Shown here: positions 9,881-18,812 of the stretch, in pieces | Layout: the number at the start of each line of letters is the position of its first letter | How positions within the stretch are numbered: the first letter of the stretch is position 1 | From: Methylobacterium sp. R2-1 | GTDB taxonomy: Bacteria > Pseudomonadota > Alphaproteobacteria > Rhizobiales > Beijerinckiaceae | Assembly: GCF_014191355.1 (NCBI RefSeq) | Contig: NZ_JACHWM010000004.1 | Coordinates: forward strand, 291,695 to 355,694 | DNA: 64,000 bases | Direction: 5' to 3' | Notes under the pieces: model-generated | Databases searched by the model: none | The model's input: only the letters and a program-made list of their open reading frames with translations | What the model was told of the DNA's origin: nothing | Program-made: the position numbers and the translations under genes

Positions 9881-10112
9881 GGACCTGCCGAACGTCGATC
9901 CGGTCTATACCTGGGTGCGGCTCGCCCAGCGGGTGCCGGTGCGGATCCGTATCGATCATGTGCCGTCCGAGGTGACCCTGGTCGCGGGCATGACGGCCAC
10001 CGTGGTCGTCGGCGATGGCCGCGAGGGGCAGCCGCAATGGGTCAAATCACTGCGCGATCGGCTTTTCGGCACTCCCAACCGGACGGAACCCGGTGCCGAG
10101 CGGAAGAACTGA
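9868..10112 (+). pseudogene. AaeA-like HlyD-family membrane fusion protein, C-terminal remnant
   Basis: About 80 codons in a third frame, from near 9868 to the TGA at 10110, match the end of AaeA-type periplasmic adaptor proteins: LPNVDPVYTWVRLAQRVPVR followed by IRIDHVPSEVTLVAGMTATV. The WVRLAQRVPVRI core is a hallmark of AaeA. There is no start codon or N-terminal domain in front of it; it abuts the broken permease. In intact loci the order is permease, a small DUF1656 protein, adaptor, so one deletion covering the permease end, the small gene and most of the adaptor would give this arrangement. Confidence 0.75.
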
Positions 10113-10168
10113 AGCCGCCGCTGGGCACAGACGGTGCGATGCCTGCAAAAATTCGGTAGAGCGGCGCC

Positions 10169-11518
10169 ATGGTCGCCTCTCCCCTCGTCCGCTTCGCCCC
10201 TTCGCCGACCGGCTTCCTGCATATCGGCAATGCCCGGCCGGCGCTGTTGAACGCTCTGTTCGCCCGGCGCGAGGGCGGCCGCTTCCTGCTGCGCCTCGAT
10301 GACACCGACCGGGAGCGGTCGACGGAGGAGTTCGCCGCCGCCGTGGCCGAGGATCTCGGCTGGCTCGGCATCCAGCCGGACCTGTTCTTCCGCCAGAGCG
10401 ATCGCACCGCGCTCTACGACGCGGCGGCCGAGCGGCTGAAGGCGGAGGGTCGGCTCTATCCCTGCTACGAGACGCCGGGGGAGTTGGAGCGGCGGCGCAA
10501 GCGCCAGCTCGGCCGCGGTCTGCCGCCGATCTACGATCGGGCGGCGCTCGCCCTGACCGAGGCCGAGCGCGCCGCGCTGGAGGCCGAGGGAAGGCGCCCG
10601 CACTGGCGTTTCAAGCTCGATCACCGGGTCGTCGCCTGGAACGACCTCGTCCGCGGCGAGAGCCACGTCGATTGTGCCTCGCTCTCCGACCCGGTGCTGG
10701 TGCGCGCTGACGGCAGCTACCTCTACACGCTGCCCTCGGTCGTGGACGACGCGGAGGTCGGCGTCACCCACGTGATCCGCGGCGAGGATCACGTGACGAA
10801 TACCGGCGTTCAGGTGCAGCTCTTCGAAGCGCTCGGCGCGTCGGTCCCCGCCTTCGGCCATCACAACCTGCTGACAACCGCGGACGGGGAGGGGCTGTCG
10901 AAGCGCCTCGGCCACCTGTCCCTGCGCTCCCTGCGCGAGGCCGGCTACGAGCCCGCCGCCGTGCGCTCGCTCGCGGTGCTGACCGGCTCGGCCGAGGCCG
11001 TGCGTCCGATCGCCTCCCTCGACGAGCTGGCGAGCCTCGTTGATCTCGCCCACCTCTCGCGCGCTCCGGCCCGGTTCGACCCGGCCGAGCTCGACGGGAT
11101 GAATGCGCGTCTCGTCCACGACATGCCGCTCGACGCGGCGCGCGAGCGGCTGGTCAACCTCGGCGTCCCGGAAGAACAGGCCGAGCCGTTCTGGCTCGCG
11201 GTGCGAGCCAATCTCGGCCGCGTCTCCGATGCCGCCGATTGGTGGCGGGTGGTGGAGGGGCCGGTCACGCCGGTGATCGCCGAGCCGGATTTCATCGCCA
11301 AGGCCGCCCGCCTGCTGCCGGAGGCGCCGTTCGACGCCGGCACGTGGAAGGTCTGGACCGACGCGGTGAAGGCCGAGACCGGCGCCAAGGGCCGCGCCCT
11401 GTTCATGCCGCTGCGCCTCGCGCTGACCGGTCTCGACCACGGGCCAGACCTCTCGGCGCTGCTTCCGCTGATCGGACGCGAGCGGGCTGCAAAGCGTCTG
11501 GCGGGGGCGGCGGCTTAG
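10169..11518 (+). CDS. gltX: Glutamate--tRNA ligase
   Basis: A 449-residue class I aminoacyl-tRNA synthetase that charges tRNA with glutamate in the cytoplasm. It opens [22 protein letters not shown], where HIGN is the HIGH-type ATP motif, has [10 protein letters not shown] and an [12 protein letters not shown] segment in the active site, and GLSKRLGH as the KMSKS-type loop near residue 242. Many alphaproteobacteria carry two GltX paralogues, one of which may favour tRNA-Gln; which one this is cannot be told here. The ATG at 10169 gives the standard start. It ends tail-to-tail, overlapping by four bases, with the methyltransferase on the other strand. Confidence 0.95.
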   Translation: MVASPLVRFAPSPTGFLHIGNARPALLNALFARREGGRFLLRLDDTDRERSTEEFAAAVAEDLGWLGIQPDLFFRQSDRTALYDAAAERLKAEGRLYPCYETPGELERRRKRQLGRGLPPIYDRAALALTEAERAALEAEGRRPHWRFKLDHRVVAWNDLVRGESHVDCASLSDPVLVRADGSYLYTLPSVVDDAEVGVTHVIRGEDHVTNTGVQVQLFEALGASVPAFGHHNLLTTADGEGLSKRLGHLSLRSLREAGYEPAAVRSLAVLTGSAEAVRPIASLDELASLVDLAHLSRAPARFDPAELDGMNARLVHDMPLDAARERLVNLGVPEEQAEPFWLAVRANLGRVSDAADWWRVVEGPVTPVIAEPDFIAKAARLLPEAPFDAGTWKVWTDAVKAETGAKGRALFMPLRLALTGLDHGPDLSALLPLIGRERAAKRLAGAAA

Positions 11519-12294
11519 TCCGAAACCCCGTCGGGCTCGGCCTCGATCATCATCACGTCGAGGGTGAAGCTGCCGTCTTCCTCCAGCGCGAAATGGGACC
11601 GCACCGGTTCGGGTGCCGCCTGTTGCAGGGTGCGGATCGCCGCGACGCTCGCCTCCGGCGTGCCCATCCGAGCAATCCAGGACGGAAAATCCATGCGCAC
11701 CCGCCAGCGCCGGACGGCACCGGGCACGAAGCCGGCCTCCGCCAGCATCCGGCGCCATTCCCCCTCGCCGTAATCCCGCACGTGGGACGGGTCGCGCAGC
11801 AGCTCCCAGGCCTGAAGATGGGTATCGAGGAGCGGCGGACCCGGATGCACGACATCGACGAGGCCGAGGCGTCCATCGGGCGTCAGCACGCGGTGCGCCT
11901 CCCGCAGGGCCGCGGGCACGTCGCCCCAGTGATGGGCGCTGTAGCGCGAGAGCACGCGACCGAAGCGTGCATCCGCGAAGGGCAGCGCCTCGACGCTGGC
12001 TTGCTGGGTGGCGACATTCGCCAATCCGCGGCGTCCCGCCTCGGCGGCGACCGCATCGAGCATTGCCTGCGACAGGTCGAGGGCGGTCACCGAGCGCACA
12101 TGCGGCGCCACCGCATAGGTGACGTGGCCGCCGCCACAGCCGAGATCGAGCACGGCCGCATGGGGGAGGGCACCGAAGCGGGCCAGAGCCGCGAGATCCT
12201 CGCCAGCGGCGTGGACGGCACTTGCGACGTAGTCGGCGGCACGGCTGCCGAACTGGCTCTCCGTGTGGGCGTCGTGGCTCGGCGCTGGAGTCAT
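11515..12294 (-). CDS. Class I SAM-dependent methyltransferase
   Basis: A 259-residue methyltransferase of the Methyltransf_11/UbiE-like group. The SAM-binding motif [14 protein letters not shown] lies at about residues 47-59, followed by the acidic TALDLSQ, the post-[19 protein letters not shown] and a [13 protein letters not shown] motif. The substrate is not evident; relatives act on small metabolites or quinones. Its ATG overlaps by four bases the stop of the VOC-domain gene upstream, so the two are probably co-transcribed. Confidence 0.85.
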   Translation of the reverse strand: MTPAPSHDAHTESQFGSRAADYVASAVHAAGEDLAALARFGALPHAAVLDLGCGGGHVTYAVAPHVRSVTALDLSQAMLDAVAAEAGRRGLANVATQQASVEALPFADARFGRVLSRYSAHHWGDVPAALREAHRVLTPDGRLGLVDVVHPGPPLLDTHLQAWELLRDPSHVRDYGEGEWRRMLAEAGFVPGAVRRWRVRMDFPSWIARMGTPEASVAAIRTLQQAAPEPVRSHFALEEDGSFTLDVMMIEAEPDGVSD

Positions 12295-12782
12295 GTCGTC
12301 GCTTCTCCGCCGGCCGCCGCCCGTTCAAGAGCGGCGACATCGAGCTTCACCATATCCTGCATCGCGGTGAAGACGCGGGCGGCCACATTCGGGCTGGGAT
12401 CGGCGAGGAGGCGCGGCAGGATCTCGGGCACGATCTGCCACGGCACGCCCCATCGGTCGCGCAGCCAGCCGCAGGCGATCTCCGCGCCGCCCTCGGCGGT
12501 GAGCGAAGCCCACAGACGGTCGACCTCGGCCTGATCTCGGCAGGTGACCGAGATCGACGCGGCGGTTCCGTATTCGACCGGCGTGCCGCCGTTCAGCGCC
12601 TGGAAGCTCTGCCCACCGAGGGTGAAGACGATCAGGATCGGCTCGCCGGCCTCGCCGCCCGGCCAGGGACCCGGCGCGCGCTGAATGTGGTCGATGCGCG
12701 AATTGGCCACGAGCGAGACGTAGAGGCGGACGGCCGCCTCCGCGTCCTTACCGAACCAGAGGCAGGTGCTGACGCTGGACAT
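12291..12782 (-). CDS. VOC-superfamily protein, PhnB/3-demethylubiquinone methyltransferase-like fold
   Basis: A 163-residue protein of the PhnB-like VOC family: it starts STCLWFGKDAEAAVRLYVSL, contains IVFTLGGQSFQALNGG and SISVTCRDQAEVDRLWASL, and has a CGWLRDRWGVPWQIVPEILP segment. Such proteins are often labelled 3-demethylubiquinone-9 3-methyltransferase, but they lack a SAM fold and the true reaction is usually unknown. The ATG at 12782 matches the family start; the frame is open further upstream without good start signals. Coupled by overlap to the downstream methyltransferase. Confidence 0.8.
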   Translation of the reverse strand: MSSVSTCLWFGKDAEAAVRLYVSLVANSRIDHIQRAPGPWPGGEAGEPILIVFTLGGQSFQALNGGTPVEYGTAASISVTCRDQAEVDRLWASLTAEGGAEIACGWLRDRWGVPWQIVPEILPRLLADPSPNVAARVFTAMQDMVKLDVAALERAAAGGEATT

Positions 12783-12858
12783 GCTGTGCTCTCCCACTCT
12801 GTCGGCAGGATAACGGCCGCAGCCGCCGAAACTCAATCGTTGGCCCGGCGGTCGGACG

Positions 12859-14082
12859 TCAGGACGTTGGCCCGCCGGCCGGCGGAAGCGGCGCGAGCCG
12901 CGTCAGGCGCAGCGCGACGAGGAGGGCCGCCACGTAGAGGCTGCCGAAGAAGCCCGCGACCCCCGGCCAGCCGTAATGCAGGAAGAACCAGCCACCGGCC
13001 GTGCCGAGCAGGGACGAGCCGAGATAGTACATGCAGAGATAGATCGCCGAGGCCTGCGCCCGGTCGCTGGAGGCTCGGCGCCCGACCCAACTCGACGCGA
13101 CCGAGTGCGCGCCGAAGAAGCTGACCGTGACGACGACGATGCCGCCGATGATGAGGACGAGGTTGTCGGCAAGCGTCAGGGCGATGCCGCCGATCCCGAG
13201 CAGGATCGCCAGCCACAGCACCTTGCGGCGCCCCAATACCCCGGCGACGTGGCCGGTGATGGCCGAACTCGCCGTGCCCGCGAGGTAGACGATGAAGATC
13301 AGCCCGATCACCGTCTGGCTCAGCGAGAAGGGCGGATCGAGCAGGCGGAAGCCGATGTAATTGTAGACGCAGACGAAGCCGCCCATCAGCAGGAACGGTT
13401 CGAGAAAGAGCCAGGGCAGGCCGGCATCGCGGAAATGGTGGGTGAAGGTGCCCGGCACCTCGCGCCAGCGCATGCGGTGTGCGAGAAAGTGGCGCGAGGC
13501 CGGCAGGGCGAACTGGAAGGCGAGGGCTGCGAACAGCGCCAGCACGCCGATGATCCCGAGCCCCCAGCGCCACGAGGCGTGGTCGGCGATGACGCCCGCG
13601 AGCAGCCGCCCGACCATGCCGCCAAGCGCGTTGCCGCCGATGAGGAGCCCCATCGACAGGCCGATGGCGCGCCCGTGCATTTCCTCGCTGAGATAGGCCA
13701 TGGCGACGGCGGGCAGGCCGCTCGCGGCGATGCCGGTCAGAGCCCGCAGCATCAGGAAGCCGTGCCAGGTCGGCATCAGAACGGCACCGATGGTGAGCAG
13801 GGCCGAGGCGAACAATGAGGCCGCCATCACCCGCTTGCGTCCCCAGACCTCGGAGAGCGGGCTGACGATCAGCAGAGAGACGGCGAGCGTGGCGCAGGGC
13901 AGCGACAGCGCGAGGCTGCTTTCGGCCGGCGAGACTGCGAAGGTGTCGTGGAAGACCGGCAGCAGAGGCTGAACGCCGTAGAGCACCGCGAAGGTGGAAA
14001 AACCCGCCGCGAAGAGGGCGAGCGTCGCCCGGCGGAATGTCGGCGTCCCGGCCTCGATGAACCGGTCGCTGTCGTCCGCCAT
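12859..14082 (-). CDS. MFS transporter, YnfM-like
   Basis: A 407-residue major facilitator with twelve predicted membrane helices. Visible family features are the QPLLPVF in helix 1-2, the loop 2-3 motif PLSEVWGRKRVM, ASGLPAVAMAYLSEEM before helix 5 and the repeat-like GVLGRRKVL between helices 8 and 9. It most resembles YnfM-type inner-membrane proteins, proton-driven drug or arabinose-type efflux proteins whose substrates are mostly unknown. It lies on the minus strand upstream of the VOC-methyltransferase pair and may be in the same transcription unit. Confidence 0.85.
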   Translation of the reverse strand: MADDSDRFIEAGTPTFRRATLALFAAGFSTFAVLYGVQPLLPVFHDTFAVSPAESSLALSLPCATLAVSLLIVSPLSEVWGRKRVMAASLFASALLTIGAVLMPTWHGFLMLRALTGIAASGLPAVAMAYLSEEMHGRAIGLSMGLLIGGNALGGMVGRLLAGVIADHASWRWGLGIIGVLALFAALAFQFALPASRHFLAHRMRWREVPGTFTHHFRDAGLPWLFLEPFLLMGGFVCVYNYIGFRLLDPPFSLSQTVIGLIFIVYLAGTASSAITGHVAGVLGRRKVLWLAILLGIGGIALTLADNLVLIIGGIVVVTVSFFGAHSVASSWVGRRASSDRAQASAIYLCMYYLGSSLLGTAGGWFFLHYGWPGVAGFFGSLYVAALLVALRLTRLAPLPPAGGPTS

Positions 14083-14159
14083 CGCTGTCCCGTGCTCTTA
14101 AGCCCACGCGTAACTTTCCCCCACCTGCGCCGCAGGCGGGGGAGGGTCAAGAGCCTCGA

Positions 14160-16256
14160 TCAGCGCGGCGCGGCCGGCGGTTGCCCCTCCGCCTGCTGCT
14201 GGAGCAGCGGGGTGATGCGGCGAACGGTGACGCGGCGGTTCTCGCGGTTGGCCTCCTGCGTGTTCACCTTCAGGTACTGCTCGCCGTAGCCCTGTGTGGT
14301 GAGGTTCTCCGGCGGAACCTGGAAGTTCTGCGTCAGCACCGCCGCCACCGACTGCGCCCGGCGGTCGGAGAGCGAGAGGTTGTCGATGTCCGACCCGACG
14401 GCGTCGGTGTAGCCCTCGATCAGGAAGACCTCCTGCGGGTTGTCCTTGATCGTCCGGTTGATCGCCGCCGCGATGGTCGAGAGGCGCTTGGCCTGATCGG
14501 GTGTGACGGTGAAGGAGCCGGTGTCGAAGGTGATCGTGTTGATGTCCACCGAGGGCATCCGCGCGCGCAGCTGCGGGCTGTAGCGCACCTGATCCAGGGT
14601 GTAGCGCCGATCGAGCTTCTGGACCGGCGGAGCGGAGAGCGCCTCGAACACGGTGCGCTCGTCGGCCTGTTCGTAATCGACGACGTAGCGGTCGCGCGGA
14701 ATGCGGATATCCGGCGGCGGCAGTTCGACCACGTCCTCGTAGATCGGCCGGGGTGCGCCGCCGTAGACGTTGTTGATGAGCACGACCTCACGCCCGTCGC
14801 GGTAACGACGGGACCGGCGCAGGAGCCGGCCATCGTCGTCGACGACGGTGATGATCTGGCCGCCCGCCGGGCTGTCGACGTAGCTGTAGATCTCGCCGCC
14901 GCGGCGCTCGCTGCGGTAGCCTCGCTCGCCGTAGAGGGTGCGGAACCGCTCGTTCTCGTCGTGGCGGATGAAGGTGGTGTCGCGGTCGCGAACGATGATG
15001 CGGCCGGGCTCACGGTAATAGGTCCGGCCATCGACGTCGTACTCGCGGCGATCGCGGCGAATCGTATCGTAGTCGCGCCCGCGATAATCGTCGTCGCGGA
15101 AGCCGCCGGGAACGTAGGCGGGCGTTCCGGGCACGTTGAAGCGGTCGCGACGGTCGTTGCGATCGCCCCGCCGGTCATCGTCACGCCGGTCATCGCGTCG
15201 GTCGTCGTCACGGCGGTCGAGCCGGTCACCGCGCCGTTCGCCATCGCGACGATCATCGAGACCGCGCTGATCCGAGCGGCCGTCGGGCTGGTTCGGCACC
15301 GTGGCATCGGGCGGCGTGCCCGGGGGTTGGACAGGGCGACCGGGAACGCCGGGCTGCTGGTTGGGAGCCACCGGTCGGCCGGGAACACCCGGCTGCTGGT
15401 TCGGCGGCGTGCGGCCGCTGGGAGCCTCTCGGGTCCCATCGGGCGGAATCGCCGTCGGCGGGGTCGGCTGATCGGGACGGGTGGGCTGCTGCGGATTCGG
15501 CGCGACGGGACGCCCCGGAACGCCAGGCCGCTGGGTCGGCTGACTCTCGGGCTGGGATGGACGCGGGGCAGCCGGCGGGGTCGGACGCTCCGGGCGCTCG
15601 GAAGCGGGCGGTGTCGGCGCATCCGGAGCCCGGCGCTGGCTCGGTGCGGCGTCCGGGCGTTCGGTGTCGCGGCCACCCGGACGCCCCGGACGGTCCTGGC
15701 CATCGCGGTCGGACCTGTCGGGGGCATCGCGGCGGGCCGGCGTTTCACGGTCCGGGTTCCGCTCACGGGCGGCCGGCGGGGTCGGACGCTCCTCCGATCG
15801 ATCCGGCCTCTGGGCCGGGGCCGGCGCCCGCTCGGGCCTCTGCTGCTGCGGCGGCGCCCCGCGCTCGGGAGCGGTTGAGCGCTCGGGTCGCTCCGGACGC
15901 TCCTGGCGTTGTTCCTGCGACGCCGGCCTCTCGGGACGTGCCGGCCGCTCGGCAGGCTCAGGCCGTTCGCGGGCAGCAGGTGCCTGACGCGGCTCGGGCC
16001 GCTCCGGACGCTCGGATCTGTCCGGCCGCTCCCGTGCCGGCGGGCCGCCACGCTCGACCCCGCCGCGTTCGGCCGGACTAGCACCGCCGGGCGCACCTGG
16101 CCCGCGCCCGCCACCGCGCGGCCCCTCTTCGGCACCCTCGCGCTGTGCAAGTTCGATCCGCTCCCCGTCCCCGAGAGAACGGGCGGAGGACGAATCGGAC
16201 AAGACGAGCGCCGGCAGAATCGTGCCGGCCAGAAGCAAGGAGCGGGTTATCCGCAT
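14160..16256 (-). CDS. OmpA-family outer-membrane protein with a very long Arg/Pro/Glu/Asp-rich region
   Basis: A 698-residue exported protein. A signal peptide occupies about residues 1-26. Residues about 35-370 are low complexity: first proline/arginine/glutamate repeats of the RPERPERP kind, then Pro/Gln/Gly repeats built on PGVPGRPV, then an Arg/Asp-rich run of RRDDRRDD units. A folded middle part (about 380-560) follows, then a C-terminal OmpA/MotB peptidoglycan-binding domain (about 565-685) with IEGYTDAVGSDIDNLSLSDRRAQSV and NRRVTVRR. OmpA-C domains anchor the envelope to peptidoglycan. Being the only OmpA-C gene seen near the pal-less tol operon, it could share work with Pal, but there is no lipobox. 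Confidence 0.85.
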   Translation of the reverse strand: MRITRSLLLAGTILPALVLSDSSSARSLGDGERIELAQREGAEEGPRGGGRGPGAPGGASPAERGGVERGGPPARERPDRSERPERPEPRQAPAARERPEPAERPARPERPASQEQRQERPERPERSTAPERGAPPQQQRPERAPAPAQRPDRSEERPTPPAARERNPDRETPARRDAPDRSDRDGQDRPGRPGGRDTERPDAAPSQRRAPDAPTPPASERPERPTPPAAPRPSQPESQPTQRPGVPGRPVAPNPQQPTRPDQPTPPTAIPPDGTREAPSGRTPPNQQPGVPGRPVAPNQQPGVPGRPVQPPGTPPDATVPNQPDGRSDQRGLDDRRDGERRGDRLDRRDDDRRDDRRDDDRRGDRNDRRDRFNVPGTPAYVPGGFRDDDYRGRDYDTIRRDRREYDVDGRTYYREPGRIIVRDRDTTFIRHDENERFRTLYGERGYRSERRGGEIYSYVDSPAGGQIITVVDDDGRLLRRSRRYRDGREVVLINNVYGGAPRPIYEDVVELPPPDIRIPRDRYVVDYEQADERTVFEALSAPPVQKLDRRYTLDQVRYSPQLRARMPSVDINTITFDTGSFTVTPDQAKRLSTIAAAINRTIKDNPQEVFLIEGYTDAVGSDIDNLSLSDRRAQSVAAVLTQNFQVPPENLTTQGYGEQYLKVNTQEANRENRRVTVRRITPLLQQQAEGQPPAAPR

Positions 16257-16414
16257 GAAGTCAGCCTCGTGAAACGCAATCGGCGGTTCCGAACACAGTC
16301 GGGCCGGATTGGTTCCCCATCGCTCCGGGTCGAAGCTCGATTGGGCCTGGTCGAGGCGCAGCTTTTGTTTGCCGTCATCCGGCCGGCGGAGGGGCCGAAA
16401 TCGCTCAGTGTGCC

Positions 16415-17419
16415 CTATGGCGCGGGCGTCAGCGCCGGCGGCGGAAGCAGGCTCGGAACGATGACGCGGATCGCGCTGCGGCTCTCAGCGGTCGCGCCGG
16501 TCAGCTCGCCGCCTTCCTTCGCGGTCTGCGCCGCTGCCGCGCCTTCGCGGTTGGCCGCGTCCGCCGCGAGACTCGCCGCCGTCCGGTCGGCACGTCCGAC
16601 CAGAGTGAGGCGCACCTTCGGCGCTCGGGAGAGCCTCTCGGCCGTCATCGGCGTGACGAAGATATCGCCCTTGTGCCGTACCAGCATGCTCTCGGCCTTG
16701 GCGAGCGATTGCGCCCAGCTCTGGCCCTCCCGCTTGCAGGAGCAGTCCGGCGTGAAGCTCTTGCGGAACTTGAAGGCGGCCGGCAGCGCGGTGTAGGCGC
16801 GATTGCCTTTGATCGTCGCGGCGTATTTCAGCGCCTCGTCGCCGTGCGGCATCGAGTAGGCAACGGCTTCCGTGCCGGGGCAGAGCGCCTGGCACATCTC
16901 GTCGGCCCCGCCGCGCCCGTCGGGCAGGTTCGCCATCGGAAAATAGGACCCGTCGCAAGTCTTCACGCAGACCACCTGCGCGCCGCCACGGGCCGTCTGG
17001 TTGCCGGCCGTCTGCCCCTCCTGTCCCTCTCCGGCGATCAGGCCTGTGCAGGCGCTCGACACGGCGGCAACGAGTTGCCGTCGCCGGGCAGCGACCACCT
17101 CGCCGTCGCCCCCGCCATAGGTAGCGTTGAGCGAGCGGATCCGCGCTTCGACGGCACCGCATTGCGGAGGCCGCGTGTCGAAGAACAGGAACTTGCCGCC
17201 CTCACAGTTCAGGCTGCGATAGTAGGTTTCGAGACGCGCGACCTCGCTCTGGAGAGCCGACGCAGTCGAGGCGCTGGCGTTGAGGTTGGCGAGTTCCGTG
17301 CGGTAGCGCTGGCAGGCCCAGACATCCGGCGCGGCCGCAGCCGGCGACGCCCCGCCGAGGGCGAGCGCGGCAAGGACGGCGCCGAGTGCGCGGCGAAACT
17401 GCGGTCCGATCATCGGCAT
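16415..17419 (-). CDS. Exported DUF2865 family protein
   Basis: A 334-residue protein with a signal peptide (cleavage near AAAAP at about residue 30) and the DUF2865 cysteine-rich core: CQRYRTELANLNAS, an ERL-like coiled stretch, PPQCGAVEARIRSLNA, then VCVKTCDGSYFPM, DEMCQALCPGTEAVAYSMP and FTPDCSCKREG. The family is confined mostly to Hyphomicrobiales; function is unknown, though the CDGxYFP and MCQxxCP motifs suggest a disulfide-stabilised periplasmic or surface protein. The ATG at 17419 (or 17413) is used because it starts the signal peptide. Confidence 0.75.
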   Translation of the reverse strand: MPMIGPQFRRALGAVLAALALGGASPAAAAPDVWACQRYRTELANLNASASTASALQSEVARLETYYRSLNCEGGKFLFFDTRPPQCGAVEARIRSLNATYGGGDGEVVAARRRQLVAAVSSACTGLIAGEGQEGQTAGNQTARGGAQVVCVKTCDGSYFPMANLPDGRGGADEMCQALCPGTEAVAYSMPHGDEALKYAATIKGNRAYTALPAAFKFRKSFTPDCSCKREGQSWAQSLAKAESMLVRHKGDIFVTPMTAERLSRAPKVRLTLVGRADRTAASLAADAANREGAAAAQTAKEGGELTGATAESRSAIRVIVPSLLPPPALTPAP

Positions 17420-17583
17420 GGTGCGGATGCTGGGGATCTCGGGCAGGAGGTCGCGGGGGATACAGCGAGGATGCCGAGCCGCGCGAAGCGGCACCAGCGA
17501 TCGTCCACATGTGTTAAAGCCCCTCGCCCTTTCGCGACAGAGACACCATGTCTCTGAAGCCAAGCTTTGAGGGGATTGCGTCG

Positions 17584-18129
17584 ATGATGTGGCTCACGGG
17601 CACCAATGGGGACGGCGGCCGACGCGCAGCAGCCTGCCTCGCCGCCAGCGTCACCTTCTGCCTCGCTCTGGCCGGCCCGGCCCAGGCGCAGGAACCCGAC
17701 CGGATCTTCGACAAGTCAACGGTCTGGCGCCCGCTGACGCCCAACGACAAACTCGTGGTCTACGGCATCGACGACCCGGCGGTGGCCGGCGTCGCCTGCT
17801 GGTACACTCAGCCCGAGAAGGGCGGAATCAAGGGCACGCTCGGGTTGGCGGAAGATGTCTCCGACATCTCGCTCGCCTGCCGGCAGGTTGGCCCGGTCCA
17901 GTTCAAGGACAAGGTCAAGCAGGGCGAGGTGGTGTTCAGCGAGCGCCGCTCATTGATCTTCAAGTCGATGCAAATCGTCCGCGGCTGCGACGCCAGGCGC
18001 AACACGCTGATTTACATGGTCTATTCCGACAGGGTGATCCAGGGTTCGCCCAAGAATTCCACCTCGGCCGTGCCGCTCGCCCCCTGGGGGACCGAGCCGC
18101 CGCCGAAATGCGCGGATTTCGTGAAGTAG
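17584..18129 (+). CDS. creA: CreA family periplasmic protein
   Basis: A 181-residue exported protein matching CreA: after a signal peptide ending AQAQ come DRIFDKSTVWRPLTPNDKLV, the CreA core DDPAVAGVACWYTQPEKGGI and GLAEDVSDISLACRQVGP, then SLIFKSMQIVRGCDARRNTLIYMVYS. CreA is a conserved small protein of unknown role, in enterobacteria encoded beside creBCD. No creB/C/D-like genes are near here. I start at the ATG of 17584 (preceded by GAGGGG) rather than the in-frame ATG at 17548; both are possible. Confidence 0.82.
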   Translation: MMWLTGTNGDGGRRAAACLAASVTFCLALAGPAQAQEPDRIFDKSTVWRPLTPNDKLVVYGIDDPAVAGVACWYTQPEKGGIKGTLGLAEDVSDISLACRQVGPVQFKDKVKQGEVVFSERRSLIFKSMQIVRGCDARRNTLIYMVYSDRVIQGSPKNSTSAVPLAPWGTEPPPKCADFVK

Positions 18130-18158
18130 GGCGGTTGCGGCTCCGATCCCGACAGGTC

Positions 18159-18485
18159 TCAATCCTGGCAGGTGATGCGCAGCGGGCGCGGCGCGCTCTT
18201 CACCGGAGCGGCATCGCCGATGGCGCCGGTGTATTCGTCCTGCGCGGCGATGCCGTAATTGCTCGCGCTGGCAAAGCCTTGCGACTCGCACCACGCGTTG
18301 GCCACGACCTGTCCGCACTCGCTCGGGCCACCGCTCAAGCACTCACCGACGCCGTAGCCGTCCTCGGCCGGGATCAGGAACGTCTTCTCGACATGCTTGA
18401 TCGCCGTCGATTCATTGCCGGCGCTTGCCGGCAGGGCAGCGGTGGCGAGAACGAGAGCGAGAAGAACGGCGGCCGGTCGGCGCAT
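18159..18485 (-). CDS. Small exported protein of unknown function, cysteine-containing
   Basis: A 108-residue protein with a strong signal peptide (MRRPAAVLLALVLATAALPASA) and a mature part holding four cysteines (ECLSGGPSECGQVVANAWCE and a C-terminal TCQD). The mature motif VANAWCESQGFASASNYG recurs in uncharacterised alphaproteobacterial secreted proteins. Function unknown; the cysteines suggest a periplasmic disulfide-bonded fold. The ATG at 18485 is the only start that gives a signal peptide. Convergent with the CreA gene. Confidence 0.65.
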   Translation of the reverse strand: MRRPAAVLLALVLATAALPASAGNESTAIKHVEKTFLIPAEDGYGVGECLSGGPSECGQVVANAWCESQGFASASNYGIAAQDEYTGAIGDAAPVKSAPRPLRITCQD

Positions 18486-18812
18486 GGTGAAGACCTTGTG
18501 AACGGGTTCGTTCGAGTGCGGAGTGTTCGGACGGCGCGGTAAACAAATCCTTGCCGGTCCGCTCACGGTCGGCTGAGAAGCGGCCGGTCCGCCGCCCTTC
18601 TCGAATTCATCACCGTTTTGGGGTAGCCCAAGCTCGTTGCGGCGGCCGTCGCGGCGGTGCAACAGCGGCAGGTGGCGGGTCGGGCGACACTGTGGCGGGG
18701 GCGGTACCAGCCCCACCGGTCGGCCCGTCGAAGGTGCTGTGCTGCAACGACAAACGACGAGGGCGGCACACGCCGCAAGGGAGGCCGGGCGAGCCCGGCA
18801 GGAACGCAGTCG

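Noticed and set aside
9956..12340. A 794-codon minus-strand frame
   Set aside because: Shadow of gltX and out of frame with the real methyltransferase; Arg-rich, no recognisable domain.
14181..15878. A 565-codon open frame on the plus strand opposite the OmpA-family gene
   Set aside because: It is the antisense shadow of the Arg/Pro/Asp-rich repeats; the minus-strand frame has a signal peptide and OmpA-C domain, the antisense peptide has neither.
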